A stretch of 53,065 bases of DNA from CAZCAC01 sp964496575 (GTDB taxonomy: Bacteria; Planctomycetota; UBA1135; GCA-002686595). A model generated the notes under the pieces. The model had not been told where the DNA came from. It made no database searches and saw nothing but the letters and a program-made list of their open reading frames with translations. Positions 35,532 through 44,097 of the stretch are shown in pieces. The stretch is taken from NCBI GenBank assembly GCA_964496575.1, contig CAZCAC010000053.1, positions 1 through 53,065 on the forward strand, read 5' to 3'. The translations under genes were made by a program, and so were the position numbers. The stretch's first letter is position 1; every line of letters starts with the position of its first letter.

Positions 35532-35941
35532 ACATCCGCGACGAAGACCCGGAAGAGGAGCTGCACCTCAACCTGACGCCGATGATCGACGTCATCTTCC
35601 AGCTCCTGATCTTCTTCATGGTGGCCACCACCTTCCAGGATCCCGAGCGCGAGATCGACGTGGAGCTGCCCGAGGCGAGCACCGGCGAGCCGCTGGAGGC
35701 GGAGCTGGACGAGATCGTGATCAACATCAAGCGCGACGGCTCCCTGGTGCTGTCCGGCGAGTCCGTCTCGCGCGACGAGCTGGTCCGTCGCCTGGGACGC
35801 GCGGCGGAGCGCGACCCGGAGACGCCGGTGACGATCCGCGGAGACCGGCTGGTCCACCACGAGCAGGTGGTCGGAGTGATGGACGCCTGCGGCTCGGTCG
35901 GCTTGACCTCCTTCTCCCTCGGGACGCTGGAGACGCCTTAG
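35528..35941 (+). CDS. exbD: ExbD/TolR-family proton-channel subunit
   Basis: A 137-residue single-pass protein starting at a GTG overlapping exbB. The membrane helix contains LTPMIDVIFQLLIFFMVATTF-type sequence with the essential aspartate at D21, equivalent to D25 of E. coli ExbD. The periplasmic domain follows (IVINIKRDGSLVLSGESVS, VTIRGDRLVHHEQVVGVMDA). Its stop codon is immediately followed by the ATG of the next gene, so the two are translationally linked. Confidence 0.93.
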   Translation: MNIRDEDPEEELHLNLTPMIDVIFQLLIFFMVATTFQDPEREIDVELPEASTGEPLEAELDEIVINIKRDGSLVLSGESVSRDELVRRLGRAAERDPETPVTIRGDRLVHHEQVVGVMDACGSVGLTSFSLGTLETP

Positions 35942-38900
35942 ATGAAGGGCAAGGCCGACTGGTCCCACCTCGGCAAGACCACAGTCATCGCGCTGTCGCT
36001 GGTGGCCGCGGGGTTCTTCGTCGCCTGGCTGCGCTTCCGCCCGCACCTCACCTCGCAGAGCGCCTTCAGCGACGGCGCGCGGCAGTACGAGGGAGTCGCC
36101 TCGGAGCCGATCCGCTTCGCGGTGTGGGACGAGATCGAGCCGCTCCTCGCCGAGGCGAACAGCGAGGATCCGGCGCACCGGCCGGCCCTCTCGGTGGACG
36201 GCCGCTGGCTGGTCTTCGCCGGGGGCGAGCGGGGGCTCTCGGCGGACCTCTGGATCGGCGAGATGGTCGAGGGGGAGGCGCGCGACCTGCGCCCCCTGTA
36301 CGAGCTGAACACCTCCTTCGACGAGGTGGCGCCGGCCTTCGCCGAGGGCCTCCTGTACTTCGCCAGCAACCGTCCCGGCGGAGCGGGCGGCTTCGACCTG
36401 TGGCGCGCGCCCTTCTCCGACGGCGAGCTCGGCGAGGCGATCCCTCTCGGCGAGGGCGTGAACGGACCGAGGGACGAGATCGATCCGGCGCCGCTCCCGG
36501 AGAGCGGTGCGCTGGCCTTCGCCTCCAATCGACAGTCGAGGGGCCGGCGGGGACACGACATCTTCCTCGCGCGCCCCGGCCCGGAGGAGAGCTGGGCGGT
36601 CGAGTCGCTGCGGGAGCTCAACTCCCTCGAGGACGACCGGGAGCCGTCGTTCACCCGCGACGGGCGGCGGATCGTCTTCGCCTCCGACCGGGAAGGGTCG
36701 TTCGACCTCTTCAGCAGCCTCTTCGACCGGGGGACCTGGCTGCCGCCGAAGGCGCTCGAGGGTCTGAACAGCACCGCGGCGGAGCGAGGTCCGTCGCCGA
36801 TCGGCGACGGCTTCTCGATCCTCTTCGAGGTCGAGGAGGAAGGTGCGGCGGCGAGACTCTTCCGCGCCCGCTCGCTGGAGCTCTTCCCCCACCCCGGCCC
36901 GGTGGTCGGGTGGCTCGACCTCCTGATCCTGATCACCCTCCTGGTGCTGGCCCTGCTCGCCTGGCTGGCCAAGCGCTGGGACACGGTCGAGGTCCTGTAC
37001 AAGTGCTTCCTCGTCTCGGTGATCGCACACGGTCTGCTCCTGTGGTGGTTCCGGGGCATCCACCCCGAGGCCGAGATCGAGCCGCTGCCCTCGGGGCGCT
37101 CGGCGTACGAGGTGCGCCTGGCCTCGAGCGAGGCCGCGCGCGAGGCGTCGTCGCGAGAGCGCGGTGGAGCGCTGGAGGCCCGGGCCGCCGACGCCGAGTC
37201 GGAGCTCGGTGAGCCGAGCGAGCGGGCCGCCGAGGCGCCGGCCAGGGAGCCGGCGAAGGTGGCGAGGGCGAGGTTCGTCGCGCGAGCGGCCCCCCGCCCC
37301 GTTCCGCTGCCCGAGTCCTCGGAGCCGTCGGAGACGGCGCCGCAGCGGACGGCCGAGGCGCCGGAGACGGAGCTCTCCGATCGCGAACCGGCGACGCCGC
37401 TGCACCGCTCACCGGTGCCGGCGCTGGCGCTCTCCGTGGGCGCCGAGGCGCCGGCGCGGTCGAGGCCGGCGGTGGCGGCGGCCGATCCCGAGCGGGGACA
37501 GTGGTCGCCCCGCGAGGCCGCGGTCCGGGTCCCGGAGCGCCGCGCGGGCGAGCGATCGGAGCGAGTGGAGCCCCCGGCGCTGCCGCAGCGGGGAGGCGAG
37601 GAGGTGACCCGCGCCCGTTCGAGCGCGCCGCCGGAGATCGCGCTGGTGACGAAGCTGGCGGGGCCGGAGGAGAGCTTCACCCCGCTGGGCGAGGAGGTGG
37701 CGGAGCTGGAGCTGCCCGTCAGGGCGGTGACGGTGCCGCTGGAGCGCCCCGGGGTCGCCGGTGCGCCGGTGCGGGCGGAGATCCCGGAGCCCCGAGCGGG
37801 AGCGCGACGGGAGGAGGAGCTGGAGCCGACCGAGCGACCGGTGCTGGTCGCGGCCACGGCGGAGCTCCCGGCCCCCGAGTACCGCCGCTGGCCGGAGGCC
37901 GAGCCGCGGGAAGTGGCCGTGCCGCCGAGCCCCCTGCGCTCGCCGGAGGACCTCGAGGCGCTGGAGTCGCGGATCGAACGTTCGGCGGAGGTGGCCGCGG
38001 CGGAGGCTCCGGCGATCACGCCGCTGGCGGGGCCGAGCGTCCCCCGCGATCGCCGCTCGGCGGTGCCGCTGCCCGCGCCCGCGCGCTTCCGGGCCGCCGA
38101 GCCCCGGACGGAGGTCGCTCCCCGGGCGAGGTCGGTGCGAACCGAGACGAGGATCGCCTCGGCGGAGGAGGTGGTGCAGCCGGCGCAGCGCTTCGAGCAC
38201 ACGCCGTACCGGGCGCGCTTCGGGCCGGCCAAGGCGCGAGCCCTGGAGGAGCTGGGCGGCGGGGTGGAGACGGAGGCGGCGGTGGCCGCCGGTCTCGAGT
38301 ACCTGGCCGCGAGGCAGCGTGACGAGGGCTTCTGGGGAGACCCGGACCACCGGGACGACAAGTACGGCTACGTGCTGGTCGGCAAGACCGGGCTGGCCCT
38401 CCTGGCCTTCCTCGGAGCCGGGCACACGCAGGAGTCGGGGACGGAGTACTCCGAGGTGGTGGAGGACGCGGTGGAGTTCCTGCTGGCCGTGCAGGGCGAG
38501 CGGTCCGGGCACTTCGGCGGCTCGTCCGCCTACAGCCACGGGATCGCCACCTACGCGCTGGCGGAGGCGTACGCGCTGACCGAGGACGAGCGACTGCGCG
38601 AGCCGCTGGTGGCGGCGATCGCGCAGATCGCCCGGCACCAGAACCAGCGGGAAGGAGATCGCCGGAGGTTCGGCGGCTGGAGCTACTACTACCCGAATGA
38701 CCGGACGTACGACAGCTGGCCCCGGGTCTCGATCACCGCGTGGCAGGTGATGGCGCTGGAGTCGGCGCGGCTGGGCGGACTGGAGATCCCGCCGCGGGCG
38801 CTGGCGGACGCGAAAGAGTTCCTGCTGAATGCGCTGGACGAGGCGCGGGGTTGCTTCCGTTACTGCCACGATCCGAGCCGGTTGAACAGCCAGTACCCGG

Positions 38901-39316
38901 TGCTGCCCGGCTCGACGCCGGCGGCGCTGTTCGCGCTGTCGCTGCTCGGGGAGGACCTGAGGCAGGAACGCTTCCGGGAGTCGGTCGGGTTCGTGGTCGC
39001 CCGCGCGCCGCGCCGGTACCGCTACTCGGGAGACGTGGACTTCGTCCGGAGGGCCCGGGGCAACCTGTACTTCTGGTACTACGGGAGCCTCGCGATGCTC
39101 CGGCACGGCGGGAAGCAGTGGGGGCAGTGGAACGCCCAGGTGAAGGAGGTGCTGCTCGAAGCTCAGCGACCGGACGGATCGTGGAAGCCGATCTCGATCT
39201 ACGCCGAGTACGCGGGGGACGAGAATGACGATGCGGTGTACTCGACCGCGATGTGCGTGCTCTCGCTGGAGGTCTACTACCGGTACTTCACCCCGATGCT
39301 GGTGAGCGGGGGGTGA
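35942..39316 (+). CDS. TonB-like transducer with propeller and alpha/alpha toroid
   Basis: An 1124-residue membrane protein. Membrane helix 1 is at residues 14-32. Residues 60-315 contain PD40/TolB-like propeller repeats (RPALSVDGRWLVFAGG, GLLYFASNRPGGAGGFDLWR, GRRIVFASDREGSFDLF). Helix 2 is at 321-343. Helix 3 (352-370) contains LVSVIAHGLLLW with S359-x3-H363, matching the S-V-x-x-H-G of E. coli TonB (S16, H20). Then comes a roughly 400-residue Pro/Glu/Arg/Ala-rich linker and, from about 770 to 1115, a prenyltransferase/squalene-cyclase-like alpha/alpha toroid (AAGLEYLAARQRDEGFWGD, GGWSYYYPND, DDAVYSTAMCVLSLEVYYRY). No DXDD cyclase motif is seen. The gene starts directly after exbD. I infer that ExbBD drives this protein. 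Confidence 0.82.
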   Translation: MKGKADWSHLGKTTVIALSLVAAGFFVAWLRFRPHLTSQSAFSDGARQYEGVASEPIRFAVWDEIEPLLAEANSEDPAHRPALSVDGRWLVFAGGERGLSADLWIGEMVEGEARDLRPLYELNTSFDEVAPAFAEGLLYFASNRPGGAGGFDLWRAPFSDGELGEAIPLGEGVNGPRDEIDPAPLPESGALAFASNRQSRGRRGHDIFLARPGPEESWAVESLRELNSLEDDREPSFTRDGRRIVFASDREGSFDLFSSLFDRGTWLPPKALEGLNSTAAERGPSPIGDGFSILFEVEEEGAAARLFRARSLELFPHPGPVVGWLDLLILITLLVLALLAWLAKRWDTVEVLYKCFLVSVIAHGLLLWWFRGIHPEAEIEPLPSGRSAYEVRLASSEAAREASSRERGGALEARAADAESELGEPSERAAEAPAREPAKVARARFVARAAPRPVPLPESSEPSETAPQRTAEAPETELSDREPATPLHRSPVPALALSVGAEAPARSRPAVAAADPERGQWSPREAAVRVPERRAGERSERVEPPALPQRGGEEVTRARSSAPPEIALVTKLAGPEESFTPLGEEVAELELPVRAVTVPLERPGVAGAPVRAEIPEPRAGARREEELEPTERPVLVAATAELPAPEYRRWPEAEPREVAVPPSPLRSPEDLEALESRIERSAEVAAAEAPAITPLAGPSVPRDRRSAVPLPAPARFRAAEPRTEVAPRARSVRTETRIASAEEVVQPAQRFEHTPYRARFGPAKARALEELGGGVETEAAVAAGLEYLAARQRDEGFWGDPDHRDDKYGYVLVGKTGLALLAFLGAGHTQESGTEYSEVVEDAVEFLLAVQGERSGHFGGSSAYSHGIATYALAEAYALTEDERLREPLVAAIAQIARHQNQREGDRRRFGGWSYYYPNDRTYDSWPRVSITAWQVMALESARLGGLEIPPRALADAKEFLLNALDEARGCFRYCHDPSRLNSQYPVLPGSTPAALFALSLLGEDLRQERFRESVGFVVARAPRRYRYSGDVDFVRRARGNLYFWYYGSLAMLRHGGKQWGQWNAQVKEVLLEAQRPDGSWKPISIYAEYAGDENDDAVYSTAMCVLSLEVYYRYFTPMLVSGG

Positions 39317-39376
39317 GACGGGGAGCGCACCGATCTGACCCTACCCTGACGGAGCGACCGCGCGGAATCGGGATAC

Positions 39377-39421
39377 CGGACCTGGCACCGGAAAGGTGCG
39401 ATCGGACGCGTGCCGGGTCCG
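39377..39421. terminator. Hairpin between convergent genes
   Basis: CGGACCTGGCAC (39377-39388) pairs with GTGCCGGGTCCG (39410-39421) with one G-T pair over a 21-base loop. It lies between the toroid gene and the converging small gene and could act in both directions. There is no T run, so the terminator call is tentative. Confidence 0.5.
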
Positions 39422-39429
39422 TGCGGGGA

Positions 39430-39684
39430 TCAGGCGACGAGGTCGCGGAGCGTCTTCAGCAAGCGCTCGTTGGCCTTCGGATCACTGACGTGAATCCGTA
39501 CCGCTCCGCGCAAGCTGCGGGGAACGCTCATCACTCCGGGGGCGATGCGACGATTGACCTTCCGGGCGAGCTCCGAGGGCTTCTGAACCTCGAGGAGGAT
39601 CCAGTCACCGATGGAGGGCAGGGGCCGGATGCCGGGAATCGATGCGAGTCGGGAACACAACCGCTCCTTTTCGTCATCGCTCAT
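39430..39684 (-). CDS. Orphan C-terminal domain of HisC-type aminotransferase
   Basis: An 84-residue protein that matches only the last domain of class I/II PLP aminotransferases such as histidinol-phosphate aminotransferase: IPGIRPLPSIGDWILLEVQ, an APGVMSVPRSLRGAVRIHV core and the closing KANERLLKTLRDLVA. The large PLP domain with the catalytic lysine is absent, and no remnant of it lies upstream. A start ATG at 39684 with GAGGGGG about ten bases upstream suggests it is translated. It may be a relic or a stand-alone regulatory or ligand-binding domain. Homoserine kinase lies nearby on the other strand. Confidence 0.68.
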   Translation of the reverse strand: MSDDEKERLCSRLASIPGIRPLPSIGDWILLEVQKPSELARKVNRRIAPGVMSVPRSLRGAVRIHVSDPKANERLLKTLRDLVA

Positions 39685-39967
39685 CGCTCAATACCCCCTC
39701 TTCTCACGTTGTGCTTCAGGTCGGCTCATTCGAGATTGCCGGGATCCCCGACGCGGCGATCGGGCCGAGGAGCTGGCCACCCCACGGCTGGCCCTTGATC
39801 GGTGGAAATCCTCCAAGCTGAGCACCACCATATCTTGGTTCTGTAGGTTCTCCAAAGACAACCTGGAGGGTTTGTCAGCGCTTCTCGAGCGTGGGAAGGC
39901 GTCACCACCCCGGGATTCTCCGGGCTCCTGCTTGCCCGGAGCGGCCCCTCGATCGAAGGTGGCGGAC
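39685..39967. other. Divergent intergenic region, possible antitoxin relic
   Basis: This 283-base region lies between the orphan aminotransferase domain (minus) and homoserine kinase (plus). On the minus strand a phrase reading NQDMVVLSLEDFHR (around 39800-39850) looks like the end of a Phd/YefM-type antitoxin, but the frame lacks a good start and changes upstream, so at most it is a decayed fragment. I see no other gene or clear promoter. Confidence 0.3.
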
Positions 39968-40912
39968 ATGCCCCCCACCTGGATGGTTCACGCTCCTGCC
40001 TCGACGTCGAATCTCGGACCGGGTTTCGATTTCCTCGGCCTCGCTCTCGATCTCGATCTCGAGGTCGAGCTGCTCGGCTTCGCGGAAGGCCCCGGACATC
40101 GTTTCGAACGCCTCGACGGTACCGCGTCGGAGTGGCCGAGCGAAGAGAATCTGCTCTTCTCTGCTTTCGACGCCGCGGTCGAATTCCACGGTGGAGAACG
40201 ACGCGCCTTTCGCTTCGCGGCCACCTCGGAAATCCCGCTCTGCCGGGGCCTGGGTTCCAGTGGCGCCGCAGTCGCCGCCGGGCTCTTGCTGGGCTCGGCG
40301 ATCTCCGGGTCGACCGATCCCGACCGCCACGCCCTGGCCGAGCTCGGCCTCGTCATCGAGGGGCACCCCGACAACAGCACGGCGACGCTGCTCGGCGGCT
40401 GCACCCTCGCCGTGCCCGTGGGTTCCGGCGACCTCCGCATCGTGTCCCACCCGCTGAGCGAACGGCTCGTCTTCAGCGTCGTCTGGCCGGAGGCGACGCT
40501 CTCGACGGAGAGGGCCCGCGAGGTGTTGCCGGCAGCGGTCCCTTTCGCCGCCGCGGTGGAGAACCCGCGGCGACTCGCACTCCTGCTCGAGGGCCTGCGC
40601 CGCGGGGACGCGGAGCTGGTGCGGCTGGGCGGAGAGGACCGCCTGCACTTCGCCCACCGCCTCGCCCTGATCCCCGGAGGCGCGGCGGCGATCGCCGCCG
40701 CCCGGGAGGCGGGGGCGTGGATGGCCACGATCAGCGGCAGCGGGTCGGCGTTGATCGCCGTCCACGACGACGAACGAATCGCGGGAGAGGTCGCGGACGC
40801 CCTCGCCGACGCGCTGCTCGTGGAGAACGCGTGGGTCGAGCGTCGCGTGCTCCGGGCGAGGCCGGACGGAGCCCGGGTCGTCTACACCGGCGCCGACTCG
40901 GCCTCGTCGTAG
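39968..40912 (+). CDS. thrB: Homoserine kinase
   Basis: A 314-residue GHMP kinase. The N-terminal PASTSNLGPGFDFLGLAL block is characteristic of ThrB, the ATP-binding loop is PLCRGLGSSGAAVAAGL, and the third motif is AGAWMATISGSGSALIAV. It phosphorylates the hydroxyl of L-homoserine to give O-phosphohomoserine for threonine synthase. The ATG at 39968 is chosen because the family begins near it; open frame upstream is not conserved. Its last 31 bases overlap the end of the enzyme I-like gene on the other strand. Other threonine genes are not in the window. Confidence 0.9.
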   Translation: MPPTWMVHAPASTSNLGPGFDFLGLALDLDLEVELLGFAEGPGHRFERLDGTASEWPSEENLLFSAFDAAVEFHGGERRAFRFAATSEIPLCRGLGSSGAAVAAGLLLGSAISGSTDPDRHALAELGLVIEGHPDNSTATLLGGCTLAVPVGSGDLRIVSHPLSERLVFSVVWPEATLSTERAREVLPAAVPFAAAVENPRRLALLLEGLRRGDAELVRLGGEDRLHFAHRLALIPGGAAAIAAAREAGAWMATISGSGSALIAVHDDERIAGEVADALADALLVENAWVERRVLRARPDGARVVYTGADSASS

Positions 40913-42702
40913 GCGCGCAGGAAGGTGTCGACGATCGGGAGGACGTCCGCCTGACACGCCGCGCGCGAGAGCTTCTCGGTGGCCCGGGTGGCGCGCTCCA
41001 CGGTGAAGGACGAGAGCGCTCGCTGGAACTCGGACAGGACGACCGTCGGCACGCAGAAGTGGCGGATTCCGACGCCGACGAGGAACGGCAGGACCCCGGG
41101 GCGGGCCGCGGTCGCGTCGACCACGTGGAGCGGCTTTCCCGCCTCCAGGGCCGTCCTGGCGACGTCGCGAACCAGGCGCAGGAGGACCGGGTGGATCGGA
41201 TCGAAGCGCTCGGCGAGCTCCGTGTTCTCGCGATCCGCGGCCAGCACGTACTGGGCCAGCGTATCGATCGAGAGGAGCAGGAAGTCGACCTCGGGCAGCA
41301 TCTCCTTCACCCCCAGCGCCGCCGCCGGGGTCTCGATCACGGCGCCCACCTCGAGCTCGCCGAGCAGCGGACTGCTGGCTCGCCGCAGGTCGAGCTTGGC
41401 CTCGAACAGCGCCTCCTTGACGCGCCGCAGGTCGGAGACGTCGATCAGGAAGGGCACCGCCAGGCGGACGTGCGTGCCTTCCACCGCGGCGCGCAGGAGC
41501 GCCTGCAGCTGACGGCGCAGGACCGGTTCCCGCTCGAGCAGGATCCTCACCCCGGCCTTGCCGAGCGCTGGATTCGACTCCCTCCGCTCGTAGAGGTAGT
41601 CGAGCTCGAAGCTGGAATCGACGTCGAGCAACCGGAAGGTCACCGGACACCCTCGCGCCTGTTCCAGCACCGCCGAGTAGTGGGCGACCAGCGAGTCGAG
41701 CGAGGGCTGCTCCTTGTCGATCAGGTACAGGAGCTCGGTGCGGTACAGGCCGATCTCGCGGAGTCCCGCGGTGGTCGCCTGCTCGGCCTCGGGGAGGTTT
41801 CCGCAGCTCGCCTGGACCGAGATCGCCTCGCCGTCCGCCGTGTGGAAGTCGCCCTGGCTCCAGGTGGTGGTGCTCTCGCCCGCCTGGGCCGCGGCCCTGT
41901 CGGCGTGGGCCGCGCGGTACTGCGCTCGAATGACCTCGTCGGGGTTGATCCGCACCACGCCTTCGGTCGCGTCGACGATGATGAAGTCCCCCTCCTCCAC
42001 TTCCCGGCGCAACCCTTCCACACCGGTCAGCGTGGGCACGCCCATCGACCGCGCCAGGATCGCCGCGTGGCCGGTCAGCCCTCCCTCCTCGGTGACGATG
42101 CCGAGGACCTCGTCCCCCTCGAGGTTGAAGATGTCCACGATCGAGAGCTCGCGGGCGACCAGGATGTACTGCTCACCGGACGTCTCCTCCGCCGGCTGCT
42201 CCCGCGGCGAGCGGTCCATGTTGCGCAGGACTCGAATCCCCACGTCGCGGAGGTCGACGGCGCGCTCGCGCAGGAGCTCGTTCTCCACCAGCCGGAAGAT
42301 CCGGTCGAAGTCGGAGATCACCTTGGCGATCGCTGCCTCGAGGCTCATCTGCTCGTTGAGGATCAGGTTCTCGACGTCGGAGAGGAAGACCGAGTCCTTC
42401 AGGTAGGCGATGTGCGTGTCGAGGATGCGCAGGTGGTCGGGCGGGACCTTGCCCGAGAGCTTCGCCTTGAGCCCCTCCAGCTGCCGCTTGGACTCCTCCA
42501 GCGAGGAGTGGAAGCGGTTCAGCTCCCGCTCGACCTGGTCGAGGGGCACGCGCTGGGTGTGGGCGCGGGCGAGGTCGTAGTCCTTGCGGCGCGCGGTCCC
42601 CAGGGCGAGGCCGGGCGCCACCGGGGTTCCGCGCCTCTCCAGGCCGGCGCCTCGATCCTGGCTGGTCCTCGTGGCGGGCTGGGGGGGGGTCGGCTCGGTC
42701 AT
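40882..42702 (-). CDS. PTS enzyme I-like protein, catalytic site degenerate
   Basis: A 606-residue protein with the full enzyme I layout: HPr-binding helical domain (40-170), swivelling phosphohistidine domain with EEGGLTGHAAILARSMGVP (H212) and a PEP-binding barrel (270-600) with GLYRTELLYL and VIETPAAALGVKEML. Several PEP-site residues differ. The usual SIGTNDLTQY reads SIDTLAQY (478-485), so the Mg-binding Asn-Asp is deleted; the GGDK lysine motif is replaced by DVDSSFEL; the catalytic CGE segment reads VDA. It could be a regulatory homologue phosphorylated by a partner, or inactive. No HPr or EII gene is nearby. It converges on thrB and overlaps its end by 31 bases. Confidence 0.82.
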   Translation of the reverse strand: MTEPTPPQPATRTSQDRGAGLERRGTPVAPGLALGTARRKDYDLARAHTQRVPLDQVERELNRFHSSLEESKRQLEGLKAKLSGKVPPDHLRILDTHIAYLKDSVFLSDVENLILNEQMSLEAAIAKVISDFDRIFRLVENELLRERAVDLRDVGIRVLRNMDRSPREQPAEETSGEQYILVARELSIVDIFNLEGDEVLGIVTEEGGLTGHAAILARSMGVPTLTGVEGLRREVEEGDFIIVDATEGVVRINPDEVIRAQYRAAHADRAAAQAGESTTTWSQGDFHTADGEAISVQASCGNLPEAEQATTAGLREIGLYRTELLYLIDKEQPSLDSLVAHYSAVLEQARGCPVTFRLLDVDSSFELDYLYERRESNPALGKAGVRILLEREPVLRRQLQALLRAAVEGTHVRLAVPFLIDVSDLRRVKEALFEAKLDLRRASSPLLGELEVGAVIETPAAALGVKEMLPEVDFLLLSIDTLAQYVLAADRENTELAERFDPIHPVLLRLVRDVARTALEAGKPLHVVDATAARPGVLPFLVGVGIRHFCVPTVVLSEFQRALSSFTVERATRATEKLSRAACQADVLPIVDTFLRAYDEAESAPV

Positions 42703-42806
42703 GGTCGGAGGGGGAAAGCGGGCGTATGCTGCCGGGGGGCGCACATGGTAACGCGCCTCCCGGACCCGACCAACGAACGCCACGCGCTCCTCGCCCTCCC
42801 GCCCCG

Positions 42807-43901
42807 ATGATTCTCCAACGCCCGCTCCGGGCGCTTCCGTCCCGAGGAAGCCGCCTCGCCTCCTGGCTCCTCCTGAGCCTCTTCCTGGCCACGTGCTCGA
42901 GGGCGGCGTCCGACCCTGCCGCGACCGCCGACCCGGCGCAGGGGGCGGGAGAGGCGGCGTCGCGCCAGGGGGACGACTCGACCCTCGCCGACGCCGAGGC
43001 CCTGGAGCTCTACGAGGTGGTCAAGATCGTCGACGGCGACACCATCCACATCCTCCGCAAGGGGGCCAAGGAGAAGCTGCGGCTCCTCTCGGTGGACACC
43101 GAGGAGAAGCTCACGCCGGGCCAGGTGAACTCCGCCTCCAAGCCGCAGACCGTGTTCGGCGAGGAGACGCGGCTCTGGACGATCGCCTTCTTCGAGCAGC
43201 TGCGCGACCCCGACGGCAAGATCCGGGTGGGGTTGCGCTTCCCGGACGGCGTCGAGGCGTACGACGTCTACGGGCGTCTGCTCTGTCACGTGCTCCTGCC
43301 CGACGGCACCGACTTCAACCTGCTCCTGGTGGAGCTCGGCAAGAGCCCCTACTTCAACAAGTACGGCAACAGCAAGATCTGCTCCGCGGCGTTCGTCGAG
43401 GCCCAGCGAACGGCTCGACGCAACCTGCTGGGCATCTGGGATCCCTGCACCAACCGGCCCGCGACCGAGGGCGCTCCGTCGGCGAAGCGGCCCTACGAGA
43501 AGCTCCTGCCCTGGTGGGAGGCGCGGGCGGTGGCGATCGACGACTTCCGCGCGCGCTCGGCCGAGCTCCCCCGTTCCGTCCTGCACGCCGAGGACGCCGA
43601 CGCCCTCGTCGCCGCGATCGGCAGGGAGGTCGAGGTCTTCGGCTCCCCGGATCGTTTCTTCGACGAGGACGACGGCAGCCTGACCGTCCTCTTCCGGGCC
43701 ACCGACCGCCGGCGCGCCTTCCGCGCGAGCATCCCGGCCGCCAGCCGGCCCGCCTTCGAGGCCTTCGGGCTCTCGGCCCTGACCGAGGAGTACCGGCAGA
43801 ATTTTGTCTATGTGAAGGGCACGCTGGTCCAGGGAGAGCGCGGACCGCAGCTGGTCACGCCCTCCCCCGAGCTCTGGCGCCGCGCCGGCCCCGAGCCCTG
43901 A
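42807..43901 (+). CDS. Thermonuclease-like (SNase) lipoprotein
   Basis: A 364-residue exported protein; its signal ends in LATCSRAA, with lipid Cys at about residue 30. Residues 68-215 match the staphylococcal-nuclease OB fold: YEVVKIVDGDTIHIL, EKLRLLSVDTEE, GLRFPDGVEAYDVYGRLLCHVLL and FVEAQRTARRNLLGIWD. The residues 215-364 tail contains a second beta-rich domain (EVEVFGSPDRFFDEDDGSLTVLF), possibly an OB-like nucleic-acid-binding domain. It probably degrades DNA or RNA at the cell surface. It is divergent from the enzyme I-like gene across 104 bases. Confidence 0.82.
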   Translation: MILQRPLRALPSRGSRLASWLLLSLFLATCSRAASDPAATADPAQGAGEAASRQGDDSTLADAEALELYEVVKIVDGDTIHILRKGAKEKLRLLSVDTEEKLTPGQVNSASKPQTVFGEETRLWTIAFFEQLRDPDGKIRVGLRFPDGVEAYDVYGRLLCHVLLPDGTDFNLLLVELGKSPYFNKYGNSKICSAAFVEAQRTARRNLLGIWDPCTNRPATEGAPSAKRPYEKLLPWWEARAVAIDDFRARSAELPRSVLHAEDADALVAAIGREVEVFGSPDRFFDEDDGSLTVLFRATDRRRAFRASIPAASRPAFEAFGLSALTEEYRQNFVYVKGTLVQGERGPQLVTPSPELWRRAGPEP

Positions 43902-43985
43902 GTGGCGGGCGGGGGACGGGGCGGGCTTCGGGTGGCTTTGCCTCGCCTTCCGTACGGCTGCCTCGACGCCCGCGGGGTGGGATTA

Positions 43986-44081
43986 CGCCCCAAGGCTGAC
44001 GGGTCAACCGACTGCTTGGGGCGCGATTGTCGACAGCTGCAAGGACAGCCTAGCCTGCTTTCTGCGCGCAGCGCGCAGAAA
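43986..44081. repeat. Two hairpins between convergent genes
   Basis: CGCCCCAAG (43986-43994) pairs with CTTGGGGCG (44015-44023), and TTTCTGCGCGC (44059-44069) pairs with GCGCGCAGAAA (44071-44081). Both lie between the nuclease gene and the converging FG-GAP gene. There is no T run on either strand; they may still end transcription or belong to an interspersed repeat. Confidence 0.55.
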
Positions 44082-44097
44082 CCGACTCCGAATGGAA

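Noticed and set aside
39780..39960. Phd/YefM antitoxin gene on the minus strand
   Set aside because: Only one phrase (MVVLSLEDFHR) fits, there is no start or toxin partner, and the frame changes upstream.
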